64,000 nucleotides of DNA from Shewanella sp. SNU WT4 (GTDB lineage: Bacteria > Pseudomonadota > Gammaproteobacteria > Enterobacterales > Shewanellaceae): positions 3,472,001 through 3,536,000 of the forward strand of contig NZ_CP041151.1 in the NCBI RefSeq assembly GCF_006494715.1. The letters run 5' to 3'. Positions 50,762 through 59,751 of this stretch are shown here, piece by piece (position 1 is the first letter of the stretch; the number at the start of each line of letters is the position of its first letter). The position numbers and the translations under genes were made by a program. Under the pieces are notes generated by a model. The model made no database searches, had not been told where the DNA came from, and worked only from the letters and a program-made list of their open reading frames with translations.

Positions 50762-51925
50762 ATGTCGCCAGCTTGCCCACTCAGTTCAACTCAATTAGCC
50801 CAGTTAGCCACTCAAATTAAACTATGGGGGCAAGAACTAGGCTTTGCCGCAATCGGTATTACTGATACCGACTTAAGCAGCCATGAACCTAAGCTGCAAG
50901 CTTGGTTAGATCAAGGCTATCACGGTGACATGAACTATATGGCGCAGCACGGCATGATGCGTGCCCGCCCCCATGAGTTGCATCCTGGCTGCGTTCGAGT
51001 GATTAGTGCGCGCATGGATTATTTACCGACTAACGCCCGTTTTACCCGTGAACTTAAAGAGCCTATGCACGGCTATATATCTCGCTATGCTGGCGGCCGT
51101 GATTATCACAAGTTATTAAGGCAACGCCTTAAAAAGCTTGGCGATAAAATTGCGGCAGAGCTTGCCACCTTTAGTGAGTGGCACACTGACTATCGCCCGT
51201 TTGTGGATTCGGCGCCCATATTAGAGCGGCCATTAGCGCAAAAGGCTGGTCTTGGCTGGACGGGAAAACACACCTTATTACTCAGTGAAGAAGCTGGCAG
51301 TTGGTTTTTTCTAGGTGAGTTACTGATTAACTTACCGCTACCCATAGATACTCCTAATCAACAAGACTGCGGGGCTTGCACCGCTTGCATCACCAGTTGC
51401 CCAACGGGCGCCATAGTTGCGCCTTTTACCGTTGATGCTAGGCGCTGCATCTCTTATTTAACCATTGAATTAGATGGCCCGATTGCTGAACATCTGCGCC
51501 CCCTCATAGGGAATCGAATTTATGGCTGTGATGACTGCCAATTGGTGTGCCCTTATAACCGCGCCGCGCCTTTAAGTCAGGAAGCAGATTTTCAAACTCG
51601 CGATGTTTGGCAAGATACTAATCTTTTAAGCTTATTTGCATGGGATGAAACACATTTTTTAGCGAAAACTGAAGGTAGCCCTATTCGGCGCATAGGCCAT
51701 AGGCGGTGGTTAAGAAATATTTCAGTAGCGCTCGGCAATGCGCCAAGTCATAGCGATATTATTGCGGCGCTTAAGGCTAAATTAGAGCTGTACCAACACG
51801 ATAGCATGCTGCTAGAGCACTTTACTTGGGCGCTAACTCGCCAGTTACAAGCTGAAGTTAATCAAGACCGTAAAACAGCGCGCTTGATTCGCATTATTGA
51901 AAAAGGATTAAGCCGCGACGCCTAA
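50762..51925 (+). CDS. queG: Epoxyqueuosine reductase
   Basis: Cobalamin-dependent enzyme catalysing the last step of queuosine synthesis on tRNA. 387 residues from the ATG at 50762 (a TTG three codons earlier is open). A DUF1730 N-terminal domain (DYRPFVDSAPILERPLA, GLGWTGKHTLL) is followed by two 4Fe-4S motifs, CGACTACITSCPTGAI and CDDCQLVCPYN. The C-terminal HEAT-like helices are complete. Its B12 need fits the riboswitch-controlled receptor at 54-56 kb. It does not sit beside tsaE or nnr here. Confidence 0.95.
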   Translation: MSPACPLSSTQLAQLATQIKLWGQELGFAAIGITDTDLSSHEPKLQAWLDQGYHGDMNYMAQHGMMRARPHELHPGCVRVISARMDYLPTNARFTRELKEPMHGYISRYAGGRDYHKLLRQRLKKLGDKIAAELATFSEWHTDYRPFVDSAPILERPLAQKAGLGWTGKHTLLLSEEAGSWFFLGELLINLPLPIDTPNQQDCGACTACITSCPTGAIVAPFTVDARRCISYLTIELDGPIAEHLRPLIGNRIYGCDDCQLVCPYNRAAPLSQEADFQTRDVWQDTNLLSLFAWDETHFLAKTEGSPIRRIGHRRWLRNISVALGNAPSHSDIIAALKAKLELYQHDSMLLEHFTWALTRQLQAEVNQDRKTARLIRIIEKGLSRDA

Positions 51926-51971
51926 TCCTATTGATAAATGCCATTAGGCTGCCTTGTGTGCAGCCCAATGC

Positions 51972-52184
51972 TTAACTGTGAGGCGTCAAGGTAAAACCAA
52001 GCTTAATCGTCACTTGCCAATGAGCCACGGCATTATTTTCTAAATGACCGCGAGTTTCGATAACTTCAAACCAACGTAAATGATCTAAGGTTTCGGCCGC
52101 CGATGCGATGGCATTGCGGATGGCCTCATCACTACTAATGGGCGACGATCCTGTCAATTCAATAATCTTATAGGTATGGCTCAT
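51972..52184 (-). CDS. Dodecin
   Basis: 70 residues. A small flavin-binding protein that forms dodecamers storing FMN or riboflavin derivatives. The whole family pattern is visible: [18 protein letters not shown], the [14 protein letters not shown] segment with the flavin-stacking Trp, and [19 protein letters not shown] lies before the start. It is a single gene, divergent from metR. Confidence 0.95.
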   Translation of the reverse strand: MSHTYKIIELTGSSPISSDEAIRNAIASAAETLDHLRWFEVIETRGHLENNAVAHWQVTIKLGFTLTPHS

Positions 52185-52296
52185 AACTTGCTCCTTGGTG
52201 TTTTTACTCAGTATAGACGGCTGCGCTTAAAAACTGAGTCAAGCTCCCATGGTTAATAGTTAGCTAAGTGGTTGTAAATTTAAAGCAACAACCATC

Positions 52297-52326
52297 TAGA
52301 CGTCCAGAAGTTTGCTGTGCTAATCT
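52297..52326 (+). promoter_or_regulatory. metR promoter with overlapping MetJ-type operator
   Basis: -10 TAATCT (52321-52326) with TAGACG (52297-52302) as a partial -35 at 18 bp. Two adjacent 8-bp met boxes cover it: AGACGTCC (52298-52305, seven of eight to AGACGTCT) and AGAAGTTT (52306-52313, six of eight). The strict 8-bp spacing is what MetJ needs. Confidence 0.65.
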
Positions 52327-52367
52327 TGAGCAACAATGCACCAAACCTAAGCGCTAAGAGTGGACTT

Positions 52368-53258
52368 ATGATTGAGCTCAGACATTTACGAACCCTTTTG
52401 GCTCTTAAGGAAAGCGGCAGCTTAGCAGCAGCGGCTAAACTGCGCTTTGTGACCCAATCTGCGCTTTCCCATCAGATTAAAGAGCTAGAAACTAGAATCA
52501 ACTCGCCGGTATTTATTCGTAAGAGTAAGCCCTTATGTTTTACCGAGGAAGGCGCAAGACTGCTGAAATTAGCTGAAGATATCTTGCCAAAAGTGCAGCA
52601 CGCCGAGCAGCAGTTAAAGCATGGCTTAACACAAGCGCCCCAAAAAATTCGCGCCGCCGCGCATTGGCCAGTATTAAATGGCTGGTTAGCCCAAGTGGCT
52701 GAGAATAAGCGGCAGGAATTAAGTAGCAGCGAATTACAGTTAACCAGTCAGCATCCGCAAGCGGCGCTACATTCACTGGTGAGCGGTCAGCAAGACTTGG
52801 TATTAACTTCTAAGCTCAGCCGCGATCCAGCGCTTGCTTATCAGCATGTGTTTGATTATGAGATTCGCTTATTGGTGGCCGCTAATCATCCACTGGCAGA
52901 GCGCCAGCAAATTCAAGCGCAAGATCTAGCGGGTCTGACCTTATTTAGTTTTCCGCTCTTGCCAGCAAAAACCGAATTAGTGCAGCATTTTTTAGAGCCT
53001 GCCGGCATTACTCTGGGCAAGGAAATTCCTTGTGATAGCTTAGGGCAAGTGGCGAAATTACTGCTGCAAGAACAAGGTGTAGCAGCGCTACCACACTGGG
53101 CGCTTAAGGAGCTTAAGGCCTATCCATTAGTAAGTTTACGTTTAGGTGATAAAGGCTTTTTCAGGCCACTATTTGCCGCTTATCGTAAAAGCGATGCGCT
53201 CAATCAGCCGCTGCAAGCCTGTATTCAATCCTTAAGTCATCAAGAATTACAGCACTAA
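52368..53258 (+). CDS. metR: MetR, LysR-type regulator of methionine genes
   Basis: 296 residues from the ATG at 52368. N-terminal winged HTH (MIELRHLRTLLALKESGSLA, TQSALSHQIKELE), then a LysR effector domain. The alignment to E. coli MetR is good, including the FDYEIRLLVAANHPLA and HFLEPAGI segments and AALPHW. MetR uses homocysteine as co-activator for metE/metH in known cases. No metE or metH is in the window; metC begins at 63.6 kb. Confidence 0.88.
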   Translation: MIELRHLRTLLALKESGSLAAAAKLRFVTQSALSHQIKELETRINSPVFIRKSKPLCFTEEGARLLKLAEDILPKVQHAEQQLKHGLTQAPQKIRAAAHWPVLNGWLAQVAENKRQELSSSELQLTSQHPQAALHSLVSGQQDLVLTSKLSRDPALAYQHVFDYEIRLLVAANHPLAERQQIQAQDLAGLTLFSFPLLPAKTELVQHFLEPAGITLGKEIPCDSLGQVAKLLLQEQGVAALPHWALKELKAYPLVSLRLGDKGFFRPLFAAYRKSDALNQPLQACIQSLSHQELQH

Positions 53259-53305
53259 ACTAGATTGCGCTAATACTAGAGCTAGTTAGGCATTGCCTCG
53301 CTAGC

Positions 53306-54076
53306 TCACAAAGGATTGAGTAATAAGCCGCGGCGAGATAACACCCGTCGTAAAATCAGGCCGGCGGAATTGGGATTAGTGGATTGATTGAGATTATGGG
53401 CAATCAAAAACTCATTGATCAGTTCTTGATCTAATTGCAGCGCTTCAAAGGCGTCTAAGGTTAATGACTGCTGCTCATGATCGATAATACTTTTCATGAC
53501 TTCAAGTGGAATGGTTTGCTCAGCTTTGGCATTTAAATAGGCAAAAGCCGTTAATGCGATAATTTGACCAAACACGCTAAATAAGGCGATGGTTTGCAAT
53601 TCATCGGCATCGACTTTTACGCCTTCGAGCTCTTTTAGGCACAGCATGGCATCTTCAGCAATATTCTCGTTTAACTTCCAATAGCCAAACACTAACTTTT
53701 TATAGGGGTGTGGCAATTCATCCAGCCGCTCTTTTAAATAAAAAGAGAAGGCATAACGATAGATATTGATTTGACCGAGACGAATTAAGGCCTCTTTAAT
53801 ACTGCGGTTTTTGCCTTGGCCGCTAGAGCTTGCGGCCGTATTTGAGCGCCATAATAAATGGGCTGAAAGTGCGGGATCACTCGCCACAATATCAATCACA
53901 TTTTGAATATCGCCATCGGCAATAATGGCCTTTTTTAAGGGGAGTAAGGTTCCTTTTCGGCCAAGAATTTGTTCTTCATTGCCCATAATGGAACGAATTT
54001 GCTGGAACACCAACTGCTCTAATTCTGTCATGATAGAGGGAGCCTGATTATGGTTATTTTTATCGTGTGCTAACAC
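53306..54076 (-). CDS. HDOD-domain signalling protein
   Basis: 256 residues. The HDOD domain occupies most of the chain (about 30-230): LPPLKKAI-like LLPLKKAIIADGDIQNVIDIVASDPALSAHLLWRSN, and IKEALIRLGQINIYRYAFSF. HDOD proteins lack HD-GYP catalytic residues and are thought to act in signalling. The GTG at 54076 has AGGAGAG at good spacing and is preferred over the longer open frame. No GGDEF or EAL domain is attached. It is convergent with metR. Confidence 0.85.
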   Translation of the reverse strand: MLAHDKNNHNQAPSIMTELEQLVFQQIRSIMGNEEQILGRKGTLLPLKKAIIADGDIQNVIDIVASDPALSAHLLWRSNTAASSSGQGKNRSIKEALIRLGQINIYRYAFSFYLKERLDELPHPYKKLVFGYWKLNENIAEDAMLCLKELEGVKVDADELQTIALFSVFGQIIALTAFAYLNAKAEQTIPLEVMKSIIDHEQQSLTLDAFEALQLDQELINEFLIAHNLNQSTNPNSAGLILRRVLSRRGLLLNPL

Positions 54077-54172
54077 AAGTGTCTCTCCTAAAAATAACCA
54101 TAGGGTCAAGCTTTTACAAGTATTGCGCCCGAGATATTAACAATCTTGCTAATCCTCGCGGGCGAATCTTAG

Positions 54173-56113
54173 TTAAAACTGATATTGCAGGGTCAATTGC
54201 AGATTGCGACCCGTACCAGAATAATAGCCATTGCCGTATGCACTGTAATAACTAGAAGCCACATATTGCTTATCCAATACGTTATCAATGCGCATGCTCA
54301 AGCTCCAATCATCGAGATAATAATTCGCCGCCAGATTCATTAACCCGTAAGATGGCAATTTACTATCGACATTGGCACTATCACCTTCCACAAAGCGTGA
54401 TGATGTGAACACCCCTTCAACTTGCCACTGCCAATGCTCACCAAGTGTTTGGCTCAGTTGCACTCGCCCTGTGTGCGGTGCCACCCAGGATAAACGCTTA
54501 TTTTGGTTAACCCCTTCGGTTAACTTAGCATCTATATATTGATACTCACCAATCAGCTCAAAGTCTTGCGGTAATTGCCACGTCGCTGAGGTATTAACGC
54601 CATAGCGCCGCGATGCTTCAGCATTAATATTGGCGCCATTAAAGGCGCCGCCTTCTGGGGTTAATTCGGGATTACTATCAAAGATAATTTCATCTTCTAA
54701 ATCTAAGCGATAAAGGTTAAGGCTTAAATTAAGCGCGGAATACGCCCAGTCCACTCCAGTTTCATAAGAACGCCCAGTTTGTGGTTTAAGCCCAGTCACA
54801 CCTTTAGGGGTGTAAGCTTGCTCATCCACTTTGGCAAAGCGAAAGTTATCATCCATGCGAATGTACCAACGCACATCATTGCTTGGACGATAATTTAACC
54901 CCAATTCAAAAGCGGTCGCATCTTGTGATAACTCAACCCCACCTGGGTATACGTTATTATCAAACAAATGATCGCGCGCTTCAGCGTAGCGGCCACCCAC
55001 CACGTAACTTAGGCTTGAGTTTAATGGCACAGTGGCCTGCACATAGCCACTGCTCACGCTTTGGGTATTTTCACGCCCAAAACTAAATTCTGAAGTGCCG
55101 CGGGTAAAATCACCGCCAACTATCATGGTCATAGGGCCGCGGTCGGTCGCAAAGTTCGCTAACACCTTAGGCATGATACTAAAAAGGCTGCGCTCATTGC
55201 GCCCAGCGCTGCCCCAGTTCACAGAGGTCACTAAGCTATCGCTATAATCGGCATCAGCCACTAGGGTCCACACAGAATTAAGCTGATGACTAGCGCCAAG
55301 ACGCCAAGCATTGGTCATATCATGCTGATAGTCTTTACTGTCAGGACTAGACGCTTGCCTTGGGTCGGCGGCAAATTGCGCGGCGGTTAACGCGCCTGGA
55401 GATTGTACTTTATTATCAAAATAACTCGCCTCAGCGTAAAAACTGCTCTTAGTATCATCATAATTAATGCGCGCTAACCCTGAGCCGGTGTCGGAATCAT
55501 TGTGGGCGCGATAATTATCTGAGCTATGTAAACTGGCAGAACCGTAATAACTCCAGTCTTGATTAAAGCGGCCATAAACGTCGCCTTGGCCTTGATAACT
55601 TTCAAAACTGCCGCCGCCTAATTGCACATTAGCGCCGTTATTTTCAGGTTTACGAGTAATGATATTAATCACCCCGCCTACCGCTTGGTCGCCATATAAT
55701 ACGCCAGCACTACCCGATAAGACTTCAATGCTTTCAACTAAACTTAAGGGAATGGCGCGCAGCGCAGGCGCCGCAATATCAATATTATTGAGTCTGCGAC
55801 CATCAAGTAAAATTAGGGTGTTATTGGACGCTTGCGAGCCTGTAAAGCCGCGCATAGCAATCGTCGCTTGGGTATTATTATCCGAGATTTGGATGCCGTT
55901 TACGCCGCGCAGTAAGTCAATTAGATTGGTGGCACCGCTATTGGCTATAGCGAGCTCACCTATGACTTGCACATTAGCAGCCATGGCCATAATGTCGGCA
56001 TCGCTGCGACCTAAGACTAAGATATGTTCTACATCGTTATTGCTCGCAACCACTTGACCATTTAATAACAGCCCAAGTAAAACCGCGAGTTGAGTCGCTT
56101 TCATCTGTGTCAT
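54173..56113 (-). CDS. btuB: TonB-dependent receptor under B12 riboswitch control (BtuB-like)
   Basis: 646 residues from the ATG at 56113, with a signal peptide ending VVAS. A TonB-box-like DVEHILVLG comes next, then the plug domain (about 45-150: TNLIDLLRGVNGIQISDN, LDGRRLNN, LYGDQAVGGVINIITRKP) and a 22-strand barrel ending in LQYQF with terminal Phe. A cobalamin riboswitch precedes it, so vitamin B12 or another corrinoid is the likely ligand. Overall similarity to E. coli BtuB is partial; the name rests on the riboswitch plus size. No btuF or btuCD is adjacent. Confidence 0.85.
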   Translation of the reverse strand: MTQMKATQLAVLLGLLLNGQVVASNNDVEHILVLGRSDADIMAMAANVQVIGELAIANSGATNLIDLLRGVNGIQISDNNTQATIAMRGFTGSQASNNTLILLDGRRLNNIDIAAPALRAIPLSLVESIEVLSGSAGVLYGDQAVGGVINIITRKPENNGANVQLGGGSFESYQGQGDVYGRFNQDWSYYGSASLHSSDNYRAHNDSDTGSGLARINYDDTKSSFYAEASYFDNKVQSPGALTAAQFAADPRQASSPDSKDYQHDMTNAWRLGASHQLNSVWTLVADADYSDSLVTSVNWGSAGRNERSLFSIMPKVLANFATDRGPMTMIVGGDFTRGTSEFSFGRENTQSVSSGYVQATVPLNSSLSYVVGGRYAEARDHLFDNNVYPGGVELSQDATAFELGLNYRPSNDVRWYIRMDDNFRFAKVDEQAYTPKGVTGLKPQTGRSYETGVDWAYSALNLSLNLYRLDLEDEIIFDSNPELTPEGGAFNGANINAEASRRYGVNTSATWQLPQDFELIGEYQYIDAKLTEGVNQNKRLSWVAPHTGRVQLSQTLGEHWQWQVEGVFTSSRFVEGDSANVDSKLPSYGLMNLAANYYLDDWSLSMRIDNVLDKQYVASSYYSAYGNGYYSGTGRNLQLTLQYQF

Positions 56114-56230
56114 CTTCCCATTTACCTGTTTTATTCTAAGGAAATGGGGCAATATCGCCGCGCACAGTCAATTAAGCCTGCGTGAAATCGCACCTCAGGA
56201 TCTGCCCACCGAAATCACTGAAATCGCTTT

Positions 56231-56385
56231 AAAGGCCGGTCTCCGGACTTAGGTTCTGCTATTACGCACGTAAACAGTTATTAACGCCTAAACGCACTGT
56301 TTACTCACCATTCACCGTTGCGGGGGCAGTATCAGCATCGCACTGATTTCCCGATTATCCCACTCAAAAGCAGGCACCATTTAAA
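56231..56385 (-). promoter_or_regulatory. Cobalamin riboswitch
   Basis: Minus strand, about 155 nt. The core elements are in order: GGTGCCTGC-type start, GGGAAATCAGTGCGA, CTGCCCCCGCAACGGT, and the B12 box AGTCCGGAGACCGGCC. It ends about 115 nt before the receptor start. Binding of adenosylcobalamin would be expected to reduce receptor expression. Confidence 0.93.
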
Positions 56386-56445
56386 GTTGACGAGTGCAAA
56401 AAATTTGCGCTCGAATTATAGCCATCTATACGTATAAATGTCTAA

Positions 56446-56706
56446 TTAATTTGAACCGCCATCACAGCGATCATCTTGTTGAATATGAACTAAATGATTT
56501 TTAGCGCAGTGAGCGAGATAAAAGGCGCAAGCAGTAAACGCCGCCGTAAATACCAATAAAATGGCATAACCTAAGGGCATAAGAAGATTAAATCCCAATA
56601 CACTTAAATAGCTTAAGACGAGGGCGATGAGCGCCCAAGCCAGCAGTCTAGGCTTAATGGTCACTATTCGTTTGGCGATAACAACTGGGGGTGACTGACT
56701 ATCCAT
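56446..56706 (-). CDS. Small two-helix membrane protein
   Basis: 86 residues; no family recognised. Two hydrophobic helices (about 21-40 and 44-66) are flanked by a basic N-terminal part and a hydrophilic tail with two cysteines. It ends about 60 bp upstream of the riboswitch and is on the same strand as the receptor. Whether it is co-transcribed with the receptor, separated by the riboswitch, cannot be told. Confidence 0.55.
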   Translation of the reverse strand: MDSQSPPVVIAKRIVTIKPRLLAWALIALVLSYLSVLGFNLLMPLGYAILLVFTAAFTACAFYLAHCAKNHLVHIQQDDRCDGGSN

Positions 56707-56788
56707 AGTAATGACTCCGCAAATATCCCTGTGCGATTACGATATGCTGTCCAAGCAGAGCTCACATTATCAAATTATTAAAAAATTA

Positions 56789-58553
56789 CCAATAGCGCGC
56801 GCATTTTAAACCCGTCATTCCGCACCTAATTTTCGATTTAAAAAAACTTGACGGCGATCGGCCATTCTGATCTATTACTACTTTTTGCAGGTAGATCATT
56901 ATGCCCACTCCCGCTATCGCTATTCGTAACCTCGACCACCTTGGTTTGGTGGCTGCACTTTGCCAAGAACTCGGCATTGCTCGCATGATTGATGCGGTGC
57001 TCCCCAAAACGCCGCCCTACAAAGTTTCACATGGTGAAGCGTTGGTGGCGATGATACTGAATGGTCTTGGCTTTCATAGTTCGACCTTGCACATGTTCCC
57101 GCAATTCTTTGCCAACAAGCCTGTAGAGCGTCTGATTGGCCCGGGGATCTGTGCCGATGACCTCAATGATGACGTGCTCGGCCGCTGCCTTGATGCCCTC
57201 TTTGAGGCCGATGTCAGCACGCTTTATCAGGTGATGGCGGAACAGGTCGTAGAGCGATTGGAGCTCAAAAGTACGGCAGTGCACCTCGATATCACCAGCT
57301 TCCACGTCGATGGCGCCTATGACCAAACCGATGGCGAAAAGCTCGGTAAGTTGCAATTGGTACGTGGCTATAGCCGCGACCATCGGCCCGAGCTGAACCA
57401 GGTTATCCTAGAACTTATCTGCGAAAATCAGGCCGGCCTGCCCATCTACATGCAGGCCTTGAGTGGTAATAGTAATGATACCAAGGCCTTTGCCCAGACC
57501 GTACGGCGCCACTTGAGCAGTCTCAAGGCCGCGCAGGAGAGTCGTTACCTGGTCGGCGATGCGGCGCTGTATTGCGCTGATACCTTGCAACTACTGGCTC
57601 AACAGCAACAGTTGTTCGTGACTCGAGTGCCTGTCACACTCAATGAGGCCAAGCGGGCCGTGGCAACCATTGGCACCCAGTCGCTGGTCGCGCTGGGCAA
57701 TGGCTATCATGGCTGTTGGCAAAGCGCCAATTATGCCGACGTCGCGCAGCGTTGGTTGCTGGTGCGCAGCGAACAGGCTAGCCACCGTGAGCAGCAAACA
57801 TTAGCCAAAAATCTACTTAAAGACAGCACGCGTGAGCTGAAAGCCTTCAACAAATTATGTGCCCAGCGTTTTGCCTGCGAGGCCGATGCGCAGGCTGAAT
57901 TAGCCCGTTTTGCTGCCAGCTTAAATCTGCTGCAACTGGAAGCAGAGGTCGTGAGTGAACCTCTCTATGCTGGGCGCGGAAGGCCGCAAAAGGGTGAAGT
58001 GCCGGTGAGCTACCAATTTCACATCAAGGGGTTAGCCGCAAGTAGCTTGGCGCGGGTAGCAGAAGCGCGCAACCAGACAGGGGTGTTCATCCTCGCGACC
58101 AATGATCACAGTGAAACGCTCACCATGGTTGAGCTGTTGGCAATTTATAAAGCCCAGCAAAACGTCGAGCGTGGGTTTCGCTTTCTGAAAAGTCCCGAAT
58201 TTTTAACCTCCTCGTTGTATCTTAAAAAACCGGAACGTATCGAAGCATTGCTGATGGTGATGACCAGTAGCCTGATGATTTATGCGGCGCTAGAGCACCG
58301 GATCCGGCAGGGTTTAGTAGAGCAGAATCGCAGTGTGGCGGACATGAAAAAGAAACCCACGCAAAAACCGACAGCGCGGTGGATTTTTTTACGCTTTGGC
58401 GGGGTACACGAATACCAGTTGGGAGAAGCGCCACCTCAAGTTACGGGACTCACGGTGGACCAACAGATCATTCTCGACGTGCTAGGCGAACGCTATCGAC
58501 AAATTTATTCCTAAATCAGGTGCGGAATGTCGGTTAAACTACTGCGCTATTGG
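56789..58553 (+). mobile_element. IS1634-type insertion sequence
   Basis: Bounded by inverted repeats that continue for about 40 bp with gaps. Outer arms are CCAATAGCGC (56789-56798) and GCGCTATTGG (58544-58553), and inner arms CATTCCGCACCT (56816-56827) and AGGTGCGGAATG (58518-58529). It carries one complete transposase gene. No target-site duplication could be identified, so the exact ends are uncertain. Base composition looks higher in GC than the flanks. Confidence 0.8.
56901..58514 (+). CDS. IS1634-family transposase (IS4-related)
   Basis: 537 residues. A DUF4277-like N-terminal region (MPTPAIAIRNLDHLGLVAAL... IARMIDAVLP) is followed by a DDE transposase core: HLDITSFHVDG (first Asp), LVGDAALY (second Asp), and YKAQQNVERGFRFLKSP (Glu of the ER-type motif). 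The frame is uninterrupted, so it may be functional. It belongs to the IS1634 group by its length and motif layout; related IS4 groups are shorter. Confidence 0.88.
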   Translation: MPTPAIAIRNLDHLGLVAALCQELGIARMIDAVLPKTPPYKVSHGEALVAMILNGLGFHSSTLHMFPQFFANKPVERLIGPGICADDLNDDVLGRCLDALFEADVSTLYQVMAEQVVERLELKSTAVHLDITSFHVDGAYDQTDGEKLGKLQLVRGYSRDHRPELNQVILELICENQAGLPIYMQALSGNSNDTKAFAQTVRRHLSSLKAAQESRYLVGDAALYCADTLQLLAQQQQLFVTRVPVTLNEAKRAVATIGTQSLVALGNGYHGCWQSANYADVAQRWLLVRSEQASHREQQTLAKNLLKDSTRELKAFNKLCAQRFACEADAQAELARFAASLNLLQLEAEVVSEPLYAGRGRPQKGEVPVSYQFHIKGLAASSLARVAEARNQTGVFILATNDHSETLTMVELLAIYKAQQNVERGFRFLKSPEFLTSSLYLKKPERIEALLMVMTSSLMIYAALEHRIRQGLVEQNRSVADMKKKPTQKPTARWIFLRFGGVHEYQLGEAPPQVTGLTVDQQIILDVLGERYRQIYS

Positions 58554-58621
58554 TTATTAAGACAGTGATTACAGTAATGATTACACCAACCATTACAGCT
58601 ATAACAATCTTATCCGTTGGC

Positions 58622-58972
58622 TTATAAGGCTAAGGTTAAAATTTCACGGCTCTTAATCAAATCGATATCTTCATGCTCACCTAAGGCCACCATGCCGTGC
58701 TGCTCTAACTGAGCTAACACGTTATCGATTGCTGCTTGAGATAAATCATAAGCAGCTAAACGCGTAGGTAACCCCATGGTTTCAAAAAAGGCGCGAGTAT
58801 TAGCGATAGCTTGGGTGATTTTTTGCTGCTCACTGCCATCACGAATCTGCCATACGCGCTCGGCATATTGCAGTAGCTTCTCGCGTTTTGCTGTTTGCGT
58901 CACTGTCAGCAATGCCGGCAGAATAATGGCTAAAGTGCGGGCATGGTCGATATCATACAGCGCGGTTAACCC
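58622..58972 (-). pseudogene. yqhD: 3' remnant of an iron-containing alcohol dehydrogenase (YqhD-type)
   Basis: The last ~117 codons of a YqhD-like NADPH-dependent aldehyde reductase: LTALYDIDHARTLAIILPALL, LLQYAERVWQI, and MVALGEHEDIDLIKSREI. The N-terminal Rossmann part and the metal-binding motifs are missing. The homology stops at about 58972, where the frame runs straight into the neighbouring gene's 3' end. It is therefore a truncated remnant, and no start codon of its own is convincing. Confidence 0.88.
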
Positions 58973-59535
58973 GCCGCCAAATAAGCTGCCTCTAACCAAG
59001 AAATGATCTTAGCATCTATCTCAACTACTGAGCTTAAGCGCAATTTGTACTGGCACATTTGCCCTGCTGGCATGACTTTTAAGCGTTCATCCGCTTCCAA
59101 GTGCTTTATATTAAGACCGATTTCAATCTGACTATTAGTGGCCGGCCCTATCATGCAAAACTGCTTATTCCGCCGATAACTTATGTAGTTTTGTTTCGGC
59201 GCTATGATAAATGGCCCCAAGCTATTAAGCGTGACAAGTAACGCCTGATGAATAATAAGTAGCGGCGCTTTTTTATCAGGATATAAGTTAGTTAACAGCT
59301 CATCGTCACTTAAGGGCATGGGTGCTGCAACGACTTGGGATTGCTTTGCCATATGCACGAATAGATTGGCATCACCATGGCCCATACCATAAGCGGTTTT
59401 TAGCATAGCGAGTCGTTCGCCATGTTTAACTAAGCCGCTTTGATTCACAATCGCCATTAATTCCGCCATGGTTTTACCGCTACGAGTTTCAATATTGGCC
59501 AATTGACTTGCCAGCGCCTTTTCCATATCTGCCAT
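58966..59535 (-). CDS. DUF4287/DUF5655-type protein
   Basis: 189 residues. The N-terminus (about 5-60: LASQLANIETRSGKTMAELMAIVNQSGLVKHGERLAMLKTAYGMGHGDAN) matches DUF4287, and the C-terminal ~100 residues look like DUF5655. The function is unknown; the family is common in bacteria, often as single genes. GGAGACGAGT precedes the ATG. Its stop codon falls inside sequence that codes for the YqhD remnant in another frame, so the 3' end was shaped by the deletion joint. Confidence 0.8.
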   Translation of the reverse strand: MADMEKALASQLANIETRSGKTMAELMAIVNQSGLVKHGERLAMLKTAYGMGHGDANLFVHMAKQSQVVAAPMPLSDDELLTNLYPDKKAPLLIIHQALLVTLNSLGPFIIAPKQNYISYRRNKQFCMIGPATNSQIEIGLNIKHLEADERLKVMPAGQMCQYKLRLSSVVEIDAKIISWLEAAYLAAG

Positions 59536-59751
59536 ACTCGTCTCCGCTAAATTAAGTTTGATGTCAGCAAGTTAAGCCGTCTCCCGTTGATATTAACACC
59601 ATAGGATATGGCGCGAATTTTGCCAAGCGGCACCATTAATACCGTTACTTGCGGGTGTAAAACAGCGATAATGCGCCATAGCCTCTGATGCTGACAGGCC
59701 GTCAACATCTGCATTCATTTTATTATTTTGACTCATTAGGACTTAGATCCC

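Noticed and set aside
56786..58560. Target-site duplication of the IS1634-type element
   Set aside because: No direct repeat of convincing length flanks either choice of ends.
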